Counted from the stretch's first letter, positions 33,585 through 42,839 are shown. The stretch is 64,000 nt of DNA from Pseudomonadota bacterium (GCA_023389155.1 JAEWEV010000035.1:1-64000); one strand, 5' to 3'. Translations and numbers: made by a program. The notes: a model not told the origin generated them from the sequence alone.

Positions 33585-34838
33585 TCAATAGGTCTCGAGA
33601 TGCAGACGACCTTTCTGACGCAGCGTGGCGTGCAACTCACTCCAGTCCAACCCGCCTGCGATGGCCGTTTCCTGCAAGACTTCCAGCACACCGGCTTCCA
33701 TACCCTTGACGCCGCAAACATAAATATAGGTATCGTCATTCCGTAGCAGGTCGAGCAGATCGACCTGACGCTCCCGCATCAGATCCTGCACGTATTTCCT
33801 GGGCTTGTCAGGCACACGGGAAAAGGCAAAATTGATATCGATAAAATCTTTGGGCAGTTTATTGAGCGGACCGAAATAAGGCAGCTCCTCGGGACAGCGG
33901 GCGCCAAAAAACAGCATTAACTTACCGCGCTCATCGGCATCCGGATTTTGCCGCCGGCGCCGCCGCCTCTCAGTCATGGCACGCATGGGTGCGCTGCCGG
34001 TTCCAGTACAGATCATAATCAGATTCGAGCCTGGATGATTCGGCATCAGGAATGTATGTCCGAAAGGGCCAATGACCTGGACCTTGTCTCCTTTTTTTAA
34101 ATCACAAACGTAATTGGAACAGACACCCTTCACCGGGTTGCCGTCATAATCCTGAAGCACTCGCTTGACGGTAATGGATACATTGTTATACCGTGGACGT
34201 TCACCATCACGTGGACTGGCAAGGGAGTACTGACGGGCGTGATGCAAACGATCGGCAGAATCCGTTCCGGGCGGAATAATCCCGATAGACTGCCCTTCCA
34301 GAACCGGAAATGGCGCATCACCAAAATCAAGTACCACATGTCGAATATCGCTGTCGGACGACTCATCAGTCAGCCGATAATTTCCTGATACTGTTGCGGT
34401 AATAACATTGCGGGTTCCGTACAGATTGGTATAACTGTGTGAAGCAGACCATGGCGGGACCTGGGATCCGGCGACATAATTACTACCCTGTATCGTCACT
34501 TCTTCATCACTGCCCGTTTCGCTTTCGGATTGCGCCGCACTGTCTTCCTGAGGAACTTCCAGCGCCAGCGGCGCCGGCAGTTCATCCCAGGTATATTGCG
34601 CTTCGATTGAATACATACTGTCAATCGGAACCGGTTGCCAGTTGTCAATCGCTCCGGTCGGACAGGGGCCGACACACGCCATGCAGTGATTACAAATGTC
34701 CGGCTTCACCACATAGTTTGTACCATCGTGAGTGATCGCATCGATCGGACAGGTCTCTTCGCATGTATTACAGCGAATACAGATTTCCGGGTCGATCAAG
34801 TGCTGCTTTGTTACCTGGGCATGTTCGGTCGTCGCCAT
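33585..34838 (-). CDS. boxA: Benzoyl-CoA 2,3-epoxidase reductase subunit BoxA
   Basis: This is the NADPH-dependent reductase that feeds electrons to BoxB. It has 417 residues. The N-terminal ferredoxin domain carries two 4Fe-4S motifs, CIRCNTCEETCP and CNHCMACVGPCP. After an acidic linker (about 85-115) follows a ferredoxin-NADP reductase module with FAD-binding ARQYSLASPR, NADP-binding MICTGTGSAPMRAM and the terminal YVCGVKGMEAGV. The start at 34838 has GGAG at good spacing; an ATG four codons upstream (34850) is possible. It is last in the boxC-boxB-boxA order. Confidence 0.96.
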   Translation of the reverse strand: MATTEHAQVTKQHLIDPEICIRCNTCEETCPIDAITHDGTNYVVKPDICNHCMACVGPCPTGAIDNWQPVPIDSMYSIEAQYTWDELPAPLALEVPQEDSAAQSESETGSDEEVTIQGSNYVAGSQVPPWSASHSYTNLYGTRNVITATVSGNYRLTDESSDSDIRHVVLDFGDAPFPVLEGQSIGIIPPGTDSADRLHHARQYSLASPRDGERPRYNNVSITVKRVLQDYDGNPVKGVCSNYVCDLKKGDKVQVIGPFGHTFLMPNHPGSNLIMICTGTGSAPMRAMTERRRRRRQNPDADERGKLMLFFGARCPEELPYFGPLNKLPKDFIDINFAFSRVPDKPRKYVQDLMRERQVDLLDLLRNDDTYIYVCGVKGMEAGVLEVLQETAIAGGLDWSELHATLRQKGRLHLETY

Positions 34839-34901
34839 AACATTCTCCATCCTGCATCCATTTTCATTCTTTTGCCCGCCCCCGAGAGGGGTCGGGGCCG
34901 A

Positions 34902-36329
34902 TCAGTTAAAACGCACGTACTCAAAATCCACCGGCTGGCGATTGATGCCCATTACCGGGGGGGCAATCCAGTTGGCAAATTTGCCGGGCTCAACAACGCG
35001 GCCCATCAGCGAAGCAACATAGGCACGGTCTTCGGCAGTTGGCAGCCATTCGCGTTCATGCTTGACCCATTCTGCCTCAGACATCACTTGCCCTTCTGGT
35101 GAGACATGAACGGCCGACAGCGTGCCTATGCGGCGATTGAATGCCTTGTGCGGCGCTTTCAGGCGGAATGGTATGCCGGCCTTTTCAATCACTTTATTCC
35201 ACCGCCCGATGCCACCGATGGAGTCCTTGATATAGTCATCACGCAGCACTTCGTTAAGTGCATTGAGCATGGGCACCGATTTTTCTGTCAGGCGACCATC
35301 CTGGATCGCCAGTACGTTGTACGTACGATCATAAAGTTTGTGATCATCGTCGCGCTTGGTTTCCTCATAACGCCCTTTCAGACCCGTGTTATAAAACGTT
35401 GCCGCATTGCTGGATTCATCTGCGCCAAACAGGTCGATAGTGACGCTGAAATGGAAATTCAGATAACGTTGCAGGGTTTCCAGATCAACCACACCGGCTT
35501 CACGAAGACGAGCCGGATCATCAGTCTTCAGCTGGTTCATGACTTCGCAGGTACGCTGGATCACCCGCGACACCCCCGACTCGCCCACGAACATATGATG
35601 GGCTTCTTCAGTCAGCATGAATTTGGTGGTCCGGGCAAGCGGGTCAAAGCCAGACTCGGCCAGCGCACACAACTGAAATTTTCCGTCACGATCGGTGAAA
35701 TAGGTGAACATATAAAAGGCCAGCCAGTCCGGCGTTTTCTCATTGAACGCAGCAAGAATGCGCGGATTGTCTTCGTCTCCGCTATTGCGCTCGAGCAATG
35801 CTTCTGCCTCTTCCCTGCCATCACGACCGAAATGTTTATGCAGCAGATACACCATAGCCCACAAGTGACGCCCCTCTTCCACATTGACCTGAAACAGATT
35901 GCGCAGATCGTACATGGAAGGCGCAGTCAGGCCAAGATGGCGCTGCTGTTCCACCGATGCAGGCTCGGTATCGCCCTGCGTCACAATAATGCGGCGAAGA
36001 TTGGCACGATGCTCGCCGGGCACGTCCTGCCAGGCTTTTTCCCCCTTGTGTTCACCAAAGTTCACCTTACGCTCAGCTTCCTGCGGATTCAGGAAAATAC
36101 CCCAGCGATAATCGGGCATCTTCACATACCCGAACGATGCCCAGCCCTGTGGGTCGACACTGGTCGCCGTACGCAGATAGACATCGAAATCCTGGGAGCC
36201 ATCAGGTCCCATATCATTCCACCATTTGCGATAGTTGGGCTGCCAGTGTTCCAGCGCACGTTGCAACGTTTTGTCCTGCGACAGATTCACGTTATTCGGA
36301 ATTTTATCGTTGTAGTTGATACTTGACAT
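34902..36329 (-). CDS. boxB: Benzoyl-CoA 2,3-epoxidase oxygenase subunit BoxB
   Basis: This is a diiron oxygenase of 475 residues that inserts one oxygen atom into benzoyl-CoA, giving the 2,3-epoxide. Glu/His iron-ligand segments are visible: VNVEEGRHLWAMVYLLHKHFG (about 150) and LTEEAHHMFVGESGV (about 240). The N-terminus MSSINYNDKIPNNVNLSQDK and C-terminus NWIAPPVMGINRQPVDFEYVRFN agree with known BoxB proteins. A GGAG site precedes the start. It lies 63 bp before boxA and 82 bp after boxC on the same strand. Confidence 0.97.
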   Translation of the reverse strand: MSSINYNDKIPNNVNLSQDKTLQRALEHWQPNYRKWWNDMGPDGSQDFDVYLRTATSVDPQGWASFGYVKMPDYRWGIFLNPQEAERKVNFGEHKGEKAWQDVPGEHRANLRRIIVTQGDTEPASVEQQRHLGLTAPSMYDLRNLFQVNVEEGRHLWAMVYLLHKHFGRDGREEAEALLERNSGDEDNPRILAAFNEKTPDWLAFYMFTYFTDRDGKFQLCALAESGFDPLARTTKFMLTEEAHHMFVGESGVSRVIQRTCEVMNQLKTDDPARLREAGVVDLETLQRYLNFHFSVTIDLFGADESSNAATFYNTGLKGRYEETKRDDDHKLYDRTYNVLAIQDGRLTEKSVPMLNALNEVLRDDYIKDSIGGIGRWNKVIEKAGIPFRLKAPHKAFNRRIGTLSAVHVSPEGQVMSEAEWVKHEREWLPTAEDRAYVASLMGRVVEPGKFANWIAPPVMGINRQPVDFEYVRFN

Positions 36330-36411
36330 AGTCGTCTCCGGAGTCGTGGAGCAGGTATTTCAAATGTGTACCCAGCCCCGTTATCTTATTGAATGGCTTG
36401 TGATCTGTCGA

Positions 36412-38067
36412 TCAGACACGGTTCCAGTCGAAATTCGGCTTCTCGCCCTTACCGTAAAGCTTCAGTGCACCTTTCTCGCCAACTGCATTCGGTCTGATAA
36501 AAATCCAGTTCTGCCATGCCGTCAGGCGGCCAAAAATGCGCGTCAGCATATTTTCGGGACCATTGAAACGCAGGTTGGCCTCCATGCCGGTCAGCGCATC
36601 AGGCGACATCGACACACGCTCTTCGATGGCGATACGCACTTCGTCAGACCAGTCTATGTCATCCAGGGCGTAAGTTACCAGACCTGCCTTCTCGGCCTCG
36701 TCTCCGTCCAGACGGGTACCTGCCAGGTCCTGAATTTCCTTGAGCTTTTCACTGTCATCATAGAACCGGCGGGCCAGACGCGACTGCCGGGTCACCATGG
36801 GCAAAAAGCCGAAATTCATGGAACCCACCGTGATATGTGGTGTCTTGTTTTCATCATCGGGCAGAGTGAGCATGTAAATGCGGTCGCATGCCAGCGCAGG
36901 CTCAAGCAGACTGCCGGCAAAACAGGACTCCTCTTCGACCAGCGCGAACAGAGAACGCGAGGACACGTCCAGGCGCGCAAAGGTGCGGCGCATCAGTCCC
37001 AGCGTCTCACGGACGAACCAATGATCCTTGTTGTTCAGGAGGATGTCGTCGCTTTTCAAAACAGCATCGATATCACCTACGGTCTTGATCAGCCACAGGC
37101 CACTATCGAGTTCGTTCGTACGCATGGACAGGATGGCGTCATCCAGTTCCCTTGCCATTTGCAGTGGCCACCAGTTCATGCCAGCCTGCAAGATAGCATC
37201 GATATCTTCAGGCTGATCGCCCTGCGGGCCGCGAATCGTAAAGGTCGCAAATTTGCCCTTGCGGTCAATCTCGACACTGACATGTTTGTAGTCCAGACCA
37301 TTTGCCGATTCATGTTTCTCAAGTGGCGTCAGTGCGATTCCCTTGATATCAGGAGTCTCATTGTCCTGCCCCGCCAGTTCCAGCGCACGGGCATTGATCG
37401 TGTCCTGAAATTTGGCCGGTTTGACAACATCGTCCACCAGCCGCCACTCTTTGGCACGTTGTCCCCGCACGCCTTCTGCCAGCGTGCAGAAGATATCGGC
37501 ATGATCATGACGGACTTTGCGTTTATCCGTCACGCGGGTCAGGCCGCCCGTGCCCGGCAGTACGCCAAGTAGCGGCACTTCGGGAAGCGATACAGACGAA
37601 GAACGATCGTCGACCAGATAAATTTCATCACAGGCCAGGGCCAGTTCATACCCACCGCCCGCGCATGCACCATTCACAGCCGCAATAAATTTCACGCCGG
37701 AATGTTCACTGGTGTCTTCAATACCGTTACGGGTTTCATTGGTGAATTTGCAGAAGTTCACCTTCCACGAATGGCTCGACAGCCCCAACATGAAAATGTT
37801 GGCGCCCGAACAGAAAATACGATCTTTGCCGCTGCTGACGATCACGCTGCGGACTTCAGGATGTTCGAAGCGGATGCGATTCAGTGCGTCATGCAATTCG
37901 ATATCCACACCCAGATCATAGGAGTTGAGCTTCAGCTTATAGCCCGGGCGAATGCCACTGTCCTCATCAATATCGATGGTCAGACGGGCAACACGGCCTT
38001 CTGTGCTCAGTTTAATGTGTTTGTACTGCGACGGGTCGGTCTGATAATTGACTTTCAGCTGGCTCAT
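36412..38067 (-). CDS. boxC: 2,3-epoxybenzoyl-CoA dihydrolase BoxC
   Basis: This is a crotonase-fold enzyme of 551 residues, about twice a single crotonase, that opens the non-aromatic ring with two waters to give 3,4-dehydroadipyl-CoA semialdehyde and formate. Crotonase features are SGKDRIFCSGANIFMLG and GACAGGGYELALACDEIYLVDD with SLPEVPLLGVLPGTGGLTRVTDKR. The second half diverges from the crotonase consensus but is typical of BoxC. GGAG precedes the start. A promoter and a BoxR-type TGCA operator lie in the 147-bp gap to boxR. Confidence 0.97.
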   Translation of the reverse strand: MSQLKVNYQTDPSQYKHIKLSTEGRVARLTIDIDEDSGIRPGYKLKLNSYDLGVDIELHDALNRIRFEHPEVRSVIVSSGKDRIFCSGANIFMLGLSSHSWKVNFCKFTNETRNGIEDTSEHSGVKFIAAVNGACAGGGYELALACDEIYLVDDRSSSVSLPEVPLLGVLPGTGGLTRVTDKRKVRHDHADIFCTLAEGVRGQRAKEWRLVDDVVKPAKFQDTINARALELAGQDNETPDIKGIALTPLEKHESANGLDYKHVSVEIDRKGKFATFTIRGPQGDQPEDIDAILQAGMNWWPLQMARELDDAILSMRTNELDSGLWLIKTVGDIDAVLKSDDILLNNKDHWFVRETLGLMRRTFARLDVSSRSLFALVEEESCFAGSLLEPALACDRIYMLTLPDDENKTPHITVGSMNFGFLPMVTRQSRLARRFYDDSEKLKEIQDLAGTRLDGDEAEKAGLVTYALDDIDWSDEVRIAIEERVSMSPDALTGMEANLRFNGPENMLTRIFGRLTAWQNWIFIRPNAVGEKGALKLYGKGEKPNFDWNRV

Positions 38068-38088
38068 GGCTGGTCTCCATTAGAGTCA

Positions 38089-38133
38089 TGCAATTCGTTG
38101 CATTTCGTTTGTCATTAAACGCACTATATTGCA
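38089..38133. promoter_or_regulatory. BoxR-type operator upstream of boxC
   Basis: TGCA at 38089-38092 and 38099-38102 are spaced by exactly 6 bp, and a third TGCA is at 38130-38133. TGCA-N6-TGCA is the repeat type I recall for the BzdR/BoxR repressors, whose ligand is benzoyl-CoA. The third copy lies inside the boxC promoter spacer. Confidence 0.65.
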
Positions 38134-38152
38134 TGTTTCTAGAGATGGTCAA
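38123..38152 (-). promoter_or_regulatory. Sigma-70 promoter of boxCBA
   Basis: On the minus strand, TTGACC (38147-38152), an 18-bp spacer and TATAGT (38123-38128). A TGCA box abuts the -10 element and the TGCA pair lies just downstream of the expected start, so a bound regulator would block transcription. Confidence 0.65.
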
Positions 38153-38214
38153 GTGATTAGTATAGGTATTTACCCTGATCCATCTCCAGGCGATGTCGAT
38201 CCCGAATCGGACGA

Positions 38215-39129
38215 TCAGATTGCCACATCCCCGGTCTGTCGTGCTGCCTGAATCTTGGCAAACAGTGCATCAAATGTGATGTCCAGCGGCTGAAGACTGG
38301 TATCCAGATGTACATCCGCCTTGCTGTAGAAGGCCACTCGGCCTTCCAGAATCAGCTTCAGATCGTTCATGGCCTCCTTGCTTCCGGACATGGGCCGAAA
38401 ATCGCCTTGCGCAATGACACGATCCATGTGCTCACGGGGGGTGGCCTGCAACCAGACCGTCAGGCAATGCTCCAGCAGGCTGCTATAAGTCGCGGCCTCG
38501 GATACCAGACCGCCGGGCGTGGCAATCACGACTTCGGGATAAAGCTGTATGGTTTCTTCCAGCGCTCGCCGCTCATAGCGCCGATACGCCACCGGTCCGT
38601 ACAGGGAATGAATTTCGTTGATACTGCAACCCGTGGTCTGTTCGATTTCATGGGACAGTTCGATAAACGGATAATTGAGCTTATCAGCGAGCATCCGTCC
38701 CAGCGTAGATTTACCCGCACCACGCAGACCGATCAAAGCAATGCGCGACATCCGGGACCCGGGCGCCTTTTCTGCTCCAAAAAGCTCGATCAGTTTATGG
38801 CGAACTCTGTGCAGTTCCTTTTCATTACGGTTTTCCAGAAGTTCACGAATCATCAACCACTCGGGAGAGGACGTGGTGATATCGCCGATCAGCTCGGCCA
38901 GCGGGCAGGTCAGCGCCTGCGCGACCTGATGCAGAACCAGAATAGTCGCGTTACCCGTGCCCAGTTCAAGATTGGCCATATGACGTTCAGAGATGCCCGC
39001 CAGACTTGCGAGCTTCTTTCTGGTAATACCCTTGCGGGCTCGCAACGAACGGATCCTCTCGCCCAGTGCGCGTAACAGGGGCGTTTTGTCTTCCAGCGAA
39101 TCTATTTCAAATGAATTTTCCAGCGTCAT
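38215..39129 (-). CDS. boxR: Benzoyl-CoA-responsive regulator BoxR (HTH plus shikimate-kinase-like domain)
   Basis: This is a transcriptional regulator of 304 residues. The N-terminal Xre-type helix-turn-helix is RIRSLRARKGITRKKLASL followed by GISERHMANLELGTGNAT. The C-terminal domain (about 130-300) is shikimate-kinase-like with P-loop LIGLRGAGKSTLGRMLA, and in this family it binds benzoyl-CoA rather than phosphorylating shikimate. The start at MTLENSFEID (39129) gives family length; the frame extends to 39177. It sits between boxC and the divergent DUF4863-ligase-transporter genes, with TGCA operators on both sides. Confidence 0.93.
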   Translation of the reverse strand: MTLENSFEIDSLEDKTPLLRALGERIRSLRARKGITRKKLASLAGISERHMANLELGTGNATILVLHQVAQALTCPLAELIGDITTSSPEWLMIRELLENRNEKELHRVRHKLIELFGAEKAPGSRMSRIALIGLRGAGKSTLGRMLADKLNYPFIELSHEIEQTTGCSINEIHSLYGPVAYRRYERRALEETIQLYPEVVIATPGGLVSEAATYSSLLEHCLTVWLQATPREHMDRVIAQGDFRPMSGSKEAMNDLKLILEGRVAFYSKADVHLDTSLQPLDITFDALFAKIQAARQTGDVAI

Positions 39130-39189
39130 AGCGTGCCATTTCGTTGATGAGAAAAAGCTAGTGTTTTCCCTAAACATTAAGCAAAAATC

Positions 39190-39218
39190 TTGACTGATTT
39201 TAACTGCATGCCTATCTT
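39190..39218 (+). promoter_or_regulatory. Sigma-70 promoter of the DUF4863-bclA-transporter genes
   Basis: TTGACT (39190-39195), 17-bp spacer, TATCTT (39213-39218). Expected start is near 39225, directly upstream of the TGCA-N6-TGCA pair; one more TGCA lies within the spacer. Confidence 0.65.
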
Positions 39219-39242
39219 ATCACCTACATGCAAAATAATGCA
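39205..39242. promoter_or_regulatory. BoxR-type operator between boxR and the DUF4863 gene
   Basis: TGCA at 39205-39208, 39229-39232 and 39239-39242; the last two are spaced by exactly 6 bp. The same arrangement of one box in the promoter spacer and a TGCA-N6-TGCA pair near the start occurs at the boxC promoter. Confidence 0.65.
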
Positions 39243-39276
39243 CGAAAAAAATTGAAGCATTAAGGAGACATTCAGC

Positions 39277-39744
39277 ATGCGTGAAAAATTTGACACGCTC
39301 ATTCAGGCTGTTACCGGTGATATTGCGGACAAACCGCTAGATGACGGCCTCGAGCAGTGGCTCAACCATCACTACGGTCCGGCCAGCGACTGGTATCGGA
39401 ATATGGAACAAGCCTGTACACAGGGTATCCAGGATGGCTGGATGTGCAAATACGAGGCCGATGGCGTGAAATACGGGCGTGTTACCAAGCCGTCCGATGC
39501 GACTCACGGCTTTTCCGTCGACGTGGTCCGCATGGAGGATGTGCGCGGCCCGCACCATCGCCATCCCAACGGCGAAATCGACCTGATCCTTCCCGTCACC
39601 CCAGGCGCCCGGTTCGACGGTAGCGACGCAGGCTGGAAGGTATACGCACCGGATTCTGCACATTACCCGACCGTCAGTCATGGCACGGCGCATGTGCTGT
39701 ATCTGCTGCCTGCCGGAAAAATTGAATTTACCAAGATCCAGTAA
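39277..39744 (+). CDS. DUF4863 family protein of the box cluster
   Basis: This is a soluble cupin-like protein of 155 residues. Histidines in DVRGPHHRHPNGEIDLIL and the C-terminal YPTVSHGTAHVLYLLPAGKIEF look like a metal-binding barrel. The family is regularly found in benzoyl-CoA box clusters. A related family member has been described as a p-hydroxylaminobenzoate lyase, though I recall this only loosely. Its step in benzoate breakdown is unknown. A perfect AAGGAG site precedes the ATG. It is the first gene of the plus-strand half of the cluster. Confidence 0.85.
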   Translation: MREKFDTLIQAVTGDIADKPLDDGLEQWLNHHYGPASDWYRNMEQACTQGIQDGWMCKYEADGVKYGRVTKPSDATHGFSVDVVRMEDVRGPHHRHPNGEIDLILPVTPGARFDGSDAGWKVYAPDSAHYPTVSHGTAHVLYLLPAGKIEFTKIQ

Positions 39745-39895
39745 AAACAGAGACAGTGATACCCGGAAAGGCGCATCAAGCCGGTATGTCTTGCGCCCGC
39801 GCCCGGATCACGCAGTAAGCAGTCCGATCGCCAGGCTTGTGATGTGCCCGACGACAGGTCCGACACATCCGTCAAGACTATAAGTGGAGCCAACC

Positions 39896-41470
39896 ATGAA
39901 TACCCCAGAAGACAGCAATCAGTTCAATATCGCCGACTATCTGATGCAGGTCAATCAACATCGCCTGAGCAACATTGCCTATATCGACAGCAAGGAGACA
40001 CTAACCTACGAGCAACTGTTTGACCGTGTCAGACGGCAAGCGGCAGTACTGAAGAATCTTGGACTGCATCGTGAGCAACGTGTGCTGTTGCTGATGCAGG
40101 ATTGCACTGACTGGCCCGTGGCGTTTCTTGGTGCAATCTATGCTGGACTGGTTCCTGTCGCCATCAATACGCTGCTCACCGCAAAGGATTACAAATATAT
40201 CATTGAGGACAGTCGCTGCCAGGCGGCCATCCTGTCGTCCAGCCTGGTACCGGTCCTGACAGAAGCGATGACTGAAGCCGATCACGAGATCAAGCATCTG
40301 ATTGTCTCTCGCCCGCAAGGAGAATTGTCAGGACAGCAACAGTCCATGGAACCCCTACTACAGGCAGCAACACCCTGTCACCGCCCCTGTAGCACCAGGG
40401 CCGACGAACCGGCATTCTGGCTGTATTCATCGGGCTCTACCGGTAAGCCCAAGGGCACCGTGCACAGTCATGCCAATCCTTACTGGACCATTGTCTATTA
40501 TGCCCAGGGCCTGCTTCACCTGAGCGAATCGGATCGTATTCTGTCTGCCGCAAAACTGTTCTTTGCCTATGGACTGGGGAACGCGCTGACCTTCCCGCTT
40601 GCGGTAGGCGCCAGTGTGATTCTCATTGAGGGGCGGCCTACTCCGGACGCGGTCTTTGACGCCATGCGCAAGCATCAGCCAACCGTATTCTGCGGTGCGC
40701 CCACCGGGTACGCCGGCATGCTGGCCGCAGCCAACACTCCCACGAGGGACGAAGTGCAATTGCGCATGTGTTCATCCGCCGGTGAGGCCTTACCGCGTGA
40801 GCTGGGCGAGCGGTTCACTGCCCATTTCGGATGTCATATCATCGATGGCATTGGCTCAACCGAAATGCTGCATATTTTCCTGTCGAATCGTCCTGATGAC
40901 GTTCGTTATGGAACCACAGGAAAACCCGTACCGGGCTATGAACTCGAACTGCGCGACGAGCAAGGTGCTATTGTCGCAGATGGAGAAATTGGCGACTTGT
41001 ACATCAAGGGGAAAAGTGCTGCGCTCATGTACTGGAATAACCGCGAAAAATCCCTTGCGACGTTCCAGGGTGAGTGGACCAAAAGCGGCGACAAGTATTC
41101 TCGCGACGCAGATGGCTACTACACCTACGCCGGTCGCAGCGACGACATGCTTAAGGTCAGCGGGCAGTATGTGTCCCCATTCGAAGTGGAGGCCACATTG
41201 ATTGAACATGAAGCCGTGCTTGAGGCCGCCGTGATTGGCGTCACCGATTCGCAGGGCCTGGTCAAGACCAAGGCCTATGTCGTGCTGAAAGACACAGCGC
41301 CGCCGGCAGACGATACGCTCAGGGAGACACTCAAGGCGTTTGTCAAATCCCGGTTGGCGCCGCATAAATATCCGCGCAGTATTGAGTTTCTGGACGAACT
41401 GCCGAAAACGGCTACCGGAAAAATACAGCGCTTTCGGCTGCGTGAAATGAACCAGCACGAATCGGCCTGA
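39896..41470 (+). CDS. bclA: Benzoate-CoA ligase
   Basis: This is an AMP-forming acyl-CoA ligase of 524 residues that activates benzoate to benzoyl-CoA, the entry step of the box pathway. Adenylation motifs are FWLYSSGSTGKPKGTVHSH (A3), the QPTVFCGAPTGYAGML pocket region, DGIGSTEMLHIFLSN (A5), YYTYAGRSDDMLKVSGQYV (A7/A8) and LPKTATGKIQRFRLRE with the catalytic Lys (A10). The ATG at 39896 follows GTGGAG; a GTG at 39884 is less likely. A 150-bp gap separates it from the binding-protein gene. Confidence 0.95.
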   Translation: MNTPEDSNQFNIADYLMQVNQHRLSNIAYIDSKETLTYEQLFDRVRRQAAVLKNLGLHREQRVLLLMQDCTDWPVAFLGAIYAGLVPVAINTLLTAKDYKYIIEDSRCQAAILSSSLVPVLTEAMTEADHEIKHLIVSRPQGELSGQQQSMEPLLQAATPCHRPCSTRADEPAFWLYSSGSTGKPKGTVHSHANPYWTIVYYAQGLLHLSESDRILSAAKLFFAYGLGNALTFPLAVGASVILIEGRPTPDAVFDAMRKHQPTVFCGAPTGYAGMLAAANTPTRDEVQLRMCSSAGEALPRELGERFTAHFGCHIIDGIGSTEMLHIFLSNRPDDVRYGTTGKPVPGYELELRDEQGAIVADGEIGDLYIKGKSAALMYWNNREKSLATFQGEWTKSGDKYSRDADGYYTYAGRSDDMLKVSGQYVSPFEVEATLIEHEAVLEAAVIGVTDSQGLVKTKAYVVLKDTAPPADDTLRETLKAFVKSRLAPHKYPRSIEFLDELPKTATGKIQRFRLREMNQHESA

Positions 41471-41621
41471 GCCGATAATGAAAACAGGCAGAGCGGGCTG
41501 GCGCAGTTCGCCCGTGAGGTAATAAGCAGGTACCAGCAAGTCGCAGCAATGACCGCGTCATTCGTGACAGCATAAATAGCAGCAATCATAAAAAGCAGTC
41601 ATATACTCAGGAGACAATACA

Positions 41622-42794
41622 ATGAATAAACTAAGTAAAACCAGTTTCGCGGCAGCGGTCATGCTGGCATGTGGATTGGGTCAGGCAGCCCAGGCAGAAC
41701 CGGTAAAAATAGGCCTGATGCTGCCTGCTACCGGTACCTACGCAGCCCTGGGCAAGGCAATCGAAAACGGCTTCAAACTCTACGTTGATGAACAGGGCGG
41801 CAAGCTTGGCGGTCAGGAAGTGCAGTATTTTTCTGTGGATGACGAATCCGATCCGGCCAAGGCGCCAGAAAACACCAACCGCCTGGTGCAACGTGACAAG
41901 GTCGATGTACTGGTGGGAACCGTGCATTCCGGTGTGGCGATGGGCATGGCTAAAATTGCCCGAGACAGTGGTGTGATCTATATCATTCCCAATGCCGGAG
42001 CGGATATGCTGACCGGACCGTTATGCGCCAAAAATATTTTCCGCAGCTCCTTTACCAACTGGCAACCGGCCTATGGCATGGGAATTGTGGCAGCAGAAAA
42101 GCAAAATCATAAAACGGCGGTTACCATCAACTGGAAATATGCCGCAGGTACGGAAGCGGCCAATGGCTTTCGCGAGGGCTTCGAATCCAAGGGTGGCAAG
42201 GTAATCAAAGAATTGACCCTGCCCTTCCCCAACGTCGAGTTCCAGTCGTTGCTGACGGAAATTTCATCCCTGAAACCTGATGCGGTATTTGCATTCTTTG
42301 CCGGCGGCGGCGCGGTGAAATTCGTCAAAGACTACGATGCATCGGGTCTGCGTAAAAACATTCCACTCTATGGACCGGGCTTTCTGACCGATGGTACGCT
42401 GGAAGCACAGGGCGACGCAGCCAAGGGAATGCTGACCACCCTGCACTATGCAGACGGACTGGATTATCCCAAAGACAAGGAATTCCGCACAAACTATCAG
42501 TCCAAGTTCAATCTTGAACCTGACGTCTATGCCGTGCAAGGTTACGATGCCGCACAGCTGCTTGCAGCGGGCCTGAATAATGCCAAAGGTGACATCAAAA
42601 ACAAAGACGCGGTTATCGAGGGGATGGAACAGGCGAAGGTCGACAGTCCGCGCGGACCATTCACCATGTCAAAGGCGCATAATCCCGTGCAGAATATTTA
42701 TCTGCGCGAAGTATCTGACAAACAGAATAAAAGTCTGGGAATTGCGGTTGCCAATCTGGAAGATCCGGCAAAAGGTTGCAAGCTGAGCAAGTAA
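41622..42794 (+). CDS. ABC transporter periplasmic binding protein, aromatic acid type
   Basis: This is a solute-binding protein of 390 residues of the Leu/Ile/Val (HAAT) type. The signal peptide MNKLSKTSFAAAVMLACG... ends near AQA-EP at about residue 25. The mature part begins VKIGLMLPATGTYAALG. Its place after benzoate-CoA ligase and before matching permease and ATPase genes makes benzoate or a related aromatic acid the probable ligand, an inference from context. CAGGAG precedes the start. A hairpin after the stop may protect this part of the mRNA or attenuate downstream genes. Confidence 0.93.
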   Translation: MNKLSKTSFAAAVMLACGLGQAAQAEPVKIGLMLPATGTYAALGKAIENGFKLYVDEQGGKLGGQEVQYFSVDDESDPAKAPENTNRLVQRDKVDVLVGTVHSGVAMGMAKIARDSGVIYIIPNAGADMLTGPLCAKNIFRSSFTNWQPAYGMGIVAAEKQNHKTAVTINWKYAAGTEAANGFREGFESKGGKVIKELTLPFPNVEFQSLLTEISSLKPDAVFAFFAGGGAVKFVKDYDASGLRKNIPLYGPGFLTDGTLEAQGDAAKGMLTTLHYADGLDYPKDKEFRTNYQSKFNLEPDVYAVQGYDAAQLLAAGLNNAKGDIKNKDAVIEGMEQAKVDSPRGPFTMSKAHNPVQNIYLREVSDKQNKSLGIAVANLEDPAKGCKLSK

Positions 42795-42801
42795 ACCGAA
42801 A

Positions 42802-42839
42802 GCGCGGATCGTCCGGTCTGGCCTGACGTCCGCGCCTTT
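42802..42839 (+). terminator. Intra-operon hairpin after the binding-protein gene
   Basis: GCGCGGA (42802-42808) pairs with TCCGCGC (42829-42835) and is followed by CTTTC. It is a weak terminator or stabilising stem between the binding-protein gene and the permeases. Confidence 0.5.

Noticed and set aside
34902..37572. Plus-strand open frames of about 400 codons opposite boxB and boxC
   Set aside because: They arise from the codon bias of the real genes on the other strand; boxB and boxC are unmistakable by motif.
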